From NCBI GenBank assembly GCA_001871685.1, contig MNVK01000104.1:1-10023 (forward strand): 10,023 bases of DNA, read 5' to 3'. Of this stretch, positions 6,200-10,023 are shown in pieces (position 1 is the first letter of the stretch; each line of letters begins with the position of its first letter). Both the position numbers and the translations under genes were made by a program. This DNA is from Nitrospirae bacterium CG1_02_44_142 (GTDB taxonomy: Bacteria > Nitrospirota > Thermodesulfovibrionia > Thermodesulfovibrionales > UBA1546). The notes under the pieces are model-generated. The model was not told the origin of the DNA. It worked only from the letters and a program-made list of their open reading frames with translations, and ran no database searches.

Positions 6200-8341
6200 T
6201 TATTTTTCAGGCGGTGCATCATTTGGGTCAATTGTCAGATAATAGGCGTCAATTATAGCAGCGCCACTGGTTGTAGCCTCTTTTATTATCTTCATAATAT
6301 GTTCTCCACGGGTGAGCCATATCCCATTCCCTATCTTGTGCCAGCCGAGAGCACCCTTGTCGCCGGGGGCAGGGATGTCAACTTCTGGAAACACGCCATA
6401 CTTTCTACTGTCAAATTCAACGATTATCTTCCTTACACCTTTGGGTTGGAACCTATCTACATAATCACGAACCCAGACATAATACAATCCATCTTTTGGC
6501 ACAGAGAACCTGTATTTTAAAAATTCACCGCCGGCAGCAAGATACCAGCAGCCTTTTCCGAAATAAGGAGGCCTCCAAGAAGGATTAATCTCTTTTGTGT
6601 TTGGCGCAGGTCTCACAGGAGAGACGTAGCTTTCTATTTCATCTTCTGCTTCAATCCAGACCTTGCTTATGTCAGGCTTGGTTTCTTTCCCTCCAGTAAA
6701 TGTTAAGCGATAGGGAATTTCACGGTACCATTTGCCGTTTTGAACGCATTTGAACCCTTTACTGGAGTCATTGCTCCAAATTCTAGTTTCAAGGATAATA
6801 GGCAATTCATAGATATCATCGCCCCTGCCGTATTTTTTCTCCCTTTTGCCGTTGACCTCTACATAAAAATCCGTCTTTTTCTGTCCTGATACTTCAACTA
6901 TCAATGAAAACGGTCCTTCAGACCCCTTGGGATAAAGGTGATTTCCACCATAATACAACCAATAATTGCATTCCGCAACAAGCGGCGTAAATGTGATTTT
7001 ATTGATGCCCGGAGCAAGTTTAACGAGATAGCGGTCCATATCATTTCCTCTGCGTGTTGCAATTGCACGGTCAATTGAGAAAGTGCCTTTCACTATATCG
7101 CCGGGCTGTATCCGCATTGCCTCATGCTCTTCTTCATTCGGTTCTTGCTCACGAAGAGTACGCATGTGGGACGAAACAGGTGTATCGCTCTTGGCGACTG
7201 TGAGGTCTGAACCTTTCCACCATTGGGTAACATTCATGTTACTTACAGGGCTCGCATCACTAATCCCATGTCCAGGAACTATTAACACAGCCTCTCCCGC
7301 CCGTACGTGCTTTTCAGTATTTGTAGATAATTCCTTAACATGCGCTTGCCCTTCAAGGACAAGCACTCCTGTAACTCCGTTGAATCCTAAATCCACAACT
7401 ACCTTAGTCCCGATCAATGTGATCTTTGTAAATGGAGTCTCTATTACTTTTTCTTGCATTACCTTGACGAAATCTCCGCCACCGTTGATAGTTCCTTTGA
7501 TACTGCCGTGTTCTGAACTGGCCAGATAAATTGACGACCCAAGTTGATAATTCTGAATGACGCCATTTTCTTTCATCCAGATGTAATTCGGCTGATTTTG
7601 CAGATATACAAAATCTCCGCCACCGTTGATAGTTCCTCTGACACTGCTGTGCTCTGATGATGCCAATAAAGGGATTGTGGAGAGAGCTCTTGGAATGAAT
7701 GAGTCATCAGCAAGAACAGCAAACTGGTTTGAGATAAATCCTTTAGCCAAACTGCCGGGCAACGGGATTTTTACGCCTCTGTTATTTATTGCGTAGAAAT
7801 TACCGGAACTGTCCCTTCCAATAATCGCAGCGTCTCTGCCGCTGATTTCGCGTATGGCTTGGGAGAGAGGAATATTTACTCCGAACAGTCTATTGAGAAT
7901 ATCCACAAGAGCGCTGCTCTGTTGAGATGTCTCCACCCCTTTTTGAGGATATTTCTGACGGCATATCTCGGCTTTTTTATAATATGCCTCTTTCCTCTTC
8001 TTTATCTCCTCTTTCCAACCGCATTCCTGAAGGACATACCAGGCTTCATCCCACATGCCGGGGTTATTTCTGGTTGCATAATATGTGTCACAACACTGCT
8101 TCGGAGGATATTCTTGAGCCGAATGCATTGGTTGGCAGCTATATTTGGAGAAAGAACTCTTGTCCCTGATTTTTGGAAACCAATTGACTGCATTTTCATA
8201 ACTTTCTTTTTCAGGTCTAATGCATTCCTGATATTCCTTGTCTGCAGAATGGGAAACTTCAAAAGAGGACAATATAAAAAGCAGAATAAGACCGCTGACT
8301 ATATGGAATCTTTTTATGGGTTTATAGTTATATGAGAACAT
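6200..8341 (-). CDS. Secreted FecR-domain protein with a C-terminal carbohydrate-binding-like module
   Basis: 713 residues, in order. A signal peptide (1 to about 33: basic YKPIKRFH, then hydrophobic IVSGLILLFILSS) is followed by an N-terminal region with six cysteines (C40, C69, C83, C84, C107, C127), which may form disulphides once exported. A roughly 20-residue duplication follows at about 226-246 and 273-293. A FecR-like beta domain lies at about 300-360 (GTKVVVDL, GVLVLEGQAHV, RAGEAVLIVPGHG). A beta-rich middle region spans about 405-545. The C-terminal beta-sandwich (about 555-705) starts VWIEAEDE and ends ATTSGAAIIDAYYLTI, a pattern like CBM6/CBM35-type modules. Classical FecR is an anti-sigma regulator, but here no sigma factor or TonB receptor gene is adjacent, and the domain sits in an exported protein, so a structural or surface role is more likely. 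The start is firm: AAAGGAGG (8348-8355, minus strand) lies six bases before ATG. The specific function is unknown. Confidence 0.87.
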   Translation of the reverse strand: MFSYNYKPIKRFHIVSGLILLFILSSFEVSHSADKEYQECIRPEKESYENAVNWFPKIRDKSSFSKYSCQPMHSAQEYPPKQCCDTYYATRNNPGMWDEAWYVLQECGWKEEIKKRKEAYYKKAEICRQKYPQKGVETSQQSSALVDILNRLFGVNIPLSQAIREISGRDAAIIGRDSSGNFYAINNRGVKIPLPGSLAKGFISNQFAVLADDSFIPRALSTIPLLASSEHSSVRGTINGGGDFVYLQNQPNYIWMKENGVIQNYQLGSSIYLASSEHGSIKGTINGGGDFVKVMQEKVIETPFTKITLIGTKVVVDLGFNGVTGVLVLEGQAHVKELSTNTEKHVRAGEAVLIVPGHGISDASPVSNMNVTQWWKGSDLTVAKSDTPVSSHMRTLREQEPNEEEHEAMRIQPGDIVKGTFSIDRAIATRRGNDMDRYLVKLAPGINKITFTPLVAECNYWLYYGGNHLYPKGSEGPFSLIVEVSGQKKTDFYVEVNGKREKKYGRGDDIYELPIILETRIWSNDSSKGFKCVQNGKWYREIPYRLTFTGGKETKPDISKVWIEAEDEIESYVSPVRPAPNTKEINPSWRPPYFGKGCWYLAAGGEFLKYRFSVPKDGLYYVWVRDYVDRFQPKGVRKIIVEFDSRKYGVFPEVDIPAPGDKGALGWHKIGNGIWLTRGEHIMKIIKEATTSGAAIIDAYYLTIDPNDAPPEK
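7470..7670 (-). repeat. Internal duplication in the FecR-domain gene
   Basis: Two copies of a roughly 60-bp unit start at 7470 and 7611, 141 bases (47 codons) apart. The first 27 bases of each (7470-7496 and 7611-7637) are identical, and the remainder is diverged. On the minus strand they encode SSEHSSVRGTINGGGDFV and SSEHGSIKGTINGGGDFV. The identity across synonymous positions in the GTINGGGDF part suggests a recent duplication or gene conversion. Confidence 0.88.
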
Positions 8342-8390
8342 CTGACCCCTCCTTTAGAATCAATGAGTTACATATAAATACTACCAGCAT

Positions 8391-8419
8391 ATTTAACAAA
8401 GTTCCACTGTTTGTGTCAA
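8391..8419 (-). promoter_or_regulatory. Sigma70-like promoter for the FecR-domain gene
   Basis: On the minus strand a perfect -35 TTGACA (8419-8414) lies 17 bases before TTAAAT (8396-8391), which matches the -10 consensus at 4 of 6 positions. The start codon is about 50 bases downstream, after a strong ribosome site. The -35 box touches the first of two 17-bp direct repeats. Confidence 0.6.
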
Positions 8420-8453
8420 GGTAAAATTCACATTACAGGTAAAATTCACATTA
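8419..8453. repeat. Two perfect 17-bp direct repeats, period 18, in the divergent control region
   Basis: AGGTAAAATTCACATTA occurs at 8419-8435 and again at 8437-8453 with one base between. They lie immediately upstream of the minus-strand -35 box. Two readings are possible: paired binding sites for a regulator of the FecR-domain gene, or the terminal multiple repeats of a decayed insertion sequence. IS21-family ends begin TGT and carry short repeats of this general kind, and TGTGTCA lies just before the first copy. No transposase gene is present. Confidence 0.8.
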
Positions 8454-8470
8454 AAATTTAACTTGCAATT

Positions 8471-8490
8471 CCCTGTAGCTTGCTGCGGGG
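8471..8490. repeat. REP-like small hairpin in the divergent control region
   Basis: CCCTGTAG (8471-8478) can pair with CTGCGGGG (8483-8490) around the loop CTTG, with two G-T pairs. No T-run follows on the plus strand, so it is not a plain terminator. It resembles the short palindromic repeats scattered between genes in many bacteria. Between it and the plus-strand promoter (8491-8520) nothing else was recognised. Confidence 0.5.
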
Positions 8491-8520
8491 AGGTTCATTA
8501 AACAGAAAATTAATAACTCC

Positions 8521-8550
8521 TTGACTTTAACTGCCCCATTCTTTTATCTT
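8521..8550 (+). promoter_or_regulatory. Sigma70-like promoter for the purine-salvage operon
   Basis: TTGACT (8521-8526, 5 of 6) and TATCTT (8545-8550, 4 of 6) are separated by 18 bases. The start codon at 8587 is preceded by AAAGGAG at 8575-8581. The leader is short, about 30 bases, which leaves no room for a riboswitch. Confidence 0.55.
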
Positions 8551-8586
8551 GTTTAAGCAAATTCATGTTATCACAAAGGAGCGATA

Positions 8587-9357
8587 ATGGCTAAGATAAA
8601 AGTCGGCATCATCGGCGGCTCGGGGATGGATGACCCGCGCCTTATCAAGAATAAGAAAGAGAAGAAGGTAAAGACGCCTTACGGCAATCCTTCATCCGCT
8701 CTGACAGTCGGAAAGATAGAAGGTGTTGATGCGGTTATACTTGCGCGTCACGGCAAAGGCCATTCCATTTATCCGACAGGCGTTAATTTCAGGGCAAATA
8801 TTTACGCCCTTAAAAAAGAAGGCTGCACGCATATCCTTGCCACAACAGCAGTAGGCTCGCTCAGAGATAAAATAAAGCCGGGAGACCTTGTGTTCGTGGA
8901 CCAGTTTATAGATAATACAAAACACAGGGCGCTAACATTCCATGACGAAAAAGTGATTCACACTCCTATGGCAGAGCCTTTCTGTAAAGAATTGAGGGCT
9001 CTTTTGGTAAAATCCGCAAAAGAACTTAAGCTCAGGCATCATCAAAAGGGCACTGTGCTCACGATTGAGGGCCCAAGGTTTTCCACAAAGGCGGAATCTC
9101 ACATGTTCAGGAGCTGGGGAGCTGATGTGATTAATATGTCAACTGTGCCGGAGGTAATCCTGGCAAGAGAGGCCGGTATCTGTTATCAGACAATAGCAAT
9201 GTCAACTGATTATGACTGCTGGAAAGAGGGCGAGAAGCCTGTAACCTGGGAGATGATTGTTTCAATAATGAAAAAGAACGCTGAAAATGTTAAAAGACTT
9301 CTTCTTCATACAATAACTAAGATTAAATTTGAACATTGCGAAACATGCAAATCATAG
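8587..9357 (+). CDS. mtnP: S-methyl-5'-thioadenosine phosphorylase
   Basis: Cleaves methylthioadenosine, a by-product of polyamine synthesis and other S-adenosylmethionine-using reactions, with phosphate to adenine and 5-methylthioribose-1-phosphate. The 256 residues form one nucleoside-phosphorylase domain. Visible motifs: GIIGGSGMDDP at the N-terminus, TPYGNPSS, ARHGKGHSIYPTGVNFRANI (phosphate and sugar site), TIEGPRFSTKAES, VINMSTVPEVILAREAGICY and the base-binding STDYDCW. The last two are strikingly close to the human MTAP sequence as I remember it, and the Asp pair in TDYD favours 6-aminopurine substrates over guanosine or inosine. A strong ribosome site (AAAGGAG) precedes ATG. The adenine phosphoribosyltransferase gene follows after nine bases, which fits recycling of the adenine released. 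No other methionine-salvage gene (such as mtnA) is seen here, so the fate of methylthioribose-1-phosphate is open. Confidence 0.95.
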   Translation: MAKIKVGIIGGSGMDDPRLIKNKKEKKVKTPYGNPSSALTVGKIEGVDAVILARHGKGHSIYPTGVNFRANIYALKKEGCTHILATTAVGSLRDKIKPGDLVFVDQFIDNTKHRALTFHDEKVIHTPMAEPFCKELRALLVKSAKELKLRHHQKGTVLTIEGPRFSTKAESHMFRSWGADVINMSTVPEVILAREAGICYQTIAMSTDYDCWKEGEKPVTWEMIVSIMKKNAENVKRLLLHTITKIKFEHCETCKS

Positions 9358-9366
9358 GAGGAAATA

Positions 9367-9900
9367 ATGCCGATTAAATCAAAAATCAGAACAGTGCCTG
9401 ATTATCCGAAGAAAGGAATAATGTTCAGGGATATAACGACTCTCATTAAAGACCCGGTCGGATTCAGGCTTGTAATTGACAGTCTGACACAGAGATACAT
9501 TACGGGAGATATAAAGTTTGATGTGATAGTCGGGATAGAATCCAGGGGATTTATAATAGGCGGAGCGCTTTCTTACACTCTTGGCAGGGGATTTGTCCCG
9601 ATAAGGAAAAAGGGGAAACTTCCTGCTGAAAAAATAACCCATGAGTATGAACTTGAATACGGCACGGATATTATAGAGATTCATAAGGACGCAATAGGGA
9701 AGGGCGAGCGTGTTCTTATTGTAGATGACCTTCTTGCGACAGGAGGAACTGCGCTTGCGGCGGCTGCCCTAATAGAAAAACTTGGCGGCACAGTCTCTGA
9801 ACTGTGTTTCATTGTTGACTTGCCTGAGGTGGGCGGCAGAAAAAGAATTGAGGCAAAGGGATACAAAGTTTTTGCGCTGACGGAGTTTGAGGGGGGTTAA
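9367..9900 (+). CDS. apt: Adenine phosphoribosyltransferase
   Basis: Condenses adenine with PRPP to give AMP and pyrophosphate; cytosolic purine salvage. The 177 residues match the usual bacterial length of about 170-180. Visible motifs: the N-terminal IRTVPDYPKKGIMFRDITTL typical of Apt, VGIESRGFIIGGAL, the flexible-loop region IRKKGKLPAEKITHEYELEY, and the PRPP-binding loop VLIVDDLLATGGTA with D120 and D121. The ribosome site AGGAGG (9356-9361) overlaps the mtnP stop codon, five bases before ATG, so the two genes form a tightly packed operon. The gene ends FEGG followed by TAA. Confidence 0.97.
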   Translation: MPIKSKIRTVPDYPKKGIMFRDITTLIKDPVGFRLVIDSLTQRYITGDIKFDVIVGIESRGFIIGGALSYTLGRGFVPIRKKGKLPAEKITHEYELEYGTDIIEIHKDAIGKGERVLIVDDLLATGGTALAAAALIEKLGGTVSELCFIVDLPEVGGRKRIEAKGYKVFALTEFEGG

Positions 9901-9903
9901 AAG

Positions 9904-10023
9904 ATGAAGCCTTTTACAAAAATTGCAATTGCCGTATTCTCACTGGTTGCCGTTTTACATCTGCTGAGAGTCATTTTTGGATGGGAAGTTATTGTCAGCG
10001 GCATAATTATTCCATTATGGATA
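9904..10023 (+). CDS. Start of a small integral membrane protein, cut by the window edge
   Basis: ATG at 9904 lies three bases after the apt stop, and the frame is open to the last base, giving 40 residues. The sequence begins MKPFTKIAIAVFSLVAVLHL, continues LLRVIFGWEVIVSG, and then becomes hydrophobic again at IIIPLWI. This suggests one membrane helix, a short loop and the start of a second helix. GAGGGGGG at the end of apt could serve as ribosome site. The position makes it probably the third gene of the mtnP-apt operon. It resembles small uncharacterised membrane proteins; no function can be given. Confidence 0.72.
   Translation, partial: MKPFTKIAIAVFSLVAVLHLLRVIFGWEVIVSGIIIPLWI

Noticed and set aside
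7083..8335. Several plus-strand open frames of 80-158 codons opposite the FecR-domain gene
   Set aside because: They overlap a well-supported minus-strand gene with signal peptide, domains and a strong ribosome site, and their translations show no coherent domain.
9886..9900. GAGGGGGGTTA at the end of apt as a half copy of the C6/G6 palindrome
   Set aside because: The 11-base match to the right end of the repeat is short and G-rich, no left arm is present, and it may simply serve as the next gene's ribosome site.

Overview
The window looks like a chromosomal stretch from an anaerobic or respiring bacterium with middling GC content. Strong Shine-Dalgarno sites, sigma70-like promoters and a clean intrinsic terminator rule out a eukaryotic or typical archaeal source. 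A c-type cytochrome with at least eight haems, together with several families of small dispersed-looking palindromic repeats, fits genomes such as Nitrospirota or Desulfobacterota. That placement rests on general resemblance only; no marker gene is present.

Layout, left to right. (1) 1-1347: the 3' part of a multihaem c-type cytochrome gene, open at the left edge and closed by a strong rho-independent terminator. (2) 1468-6177: a plus-strand cluster holding a full-length transketolase, a phosphohexomutase (phosphoglucomutase/phosphomannomutase superfamily) and a DEDD-type RNase H-fold exonuclease whose start overlaps the mutase stop (ATGA). The transketolase and mutase genes are separated by a roughly 170-bp imperfect palindrome. 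The mutase gene itself carries two repeat-derived in-frame segments. (3) 6200-8341: one long minus-strand gene for a secreted FecR-domain protein with a Cys-rich N-terminus, an internal duplication and a C-terminal beta-sandwich resembling a carbohydrate-binding module. (4) 8342-8586: a divergent control region with a promoter facing each way, a pair of 17-bp direct repeats and a REP-like hairpin. (5) 8587 to the right edge: a plus-strand purine-salvage operon (S-methyl-5'-thioadenosine phosphorylase, then adenine phosphoribosyltransferase), followed by the beginning of a small membrane protein.

How the genes work together. Transketolase and the phosphohexomutase both belong to central sugar-phosphate metabolism (pentose phosphate interconversion and hexose 1-/6-phosphate supply for polysaccharides). 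MtnP and Apt act in sequence: methylthioadenosine is split to adenine and methylthioribose-1-phosphate, and the adenine is converted to AMP. The cytochrome and the FecR-domain protein are exported and have no evident link to the neighbouring metabolic genes.

I did not find a convincing new multi-gene system. The most unusual content is the density of small repeats: a long intercistronic palindrome, a C6/G6 palindrome translated as 16 residues inside an enzyme, a heptamer tandem array translated in the same enzyme, and a direct-repeat pair that appears to provide part of a promoter. No tRNA, rRNA or CRISPR array was seen.
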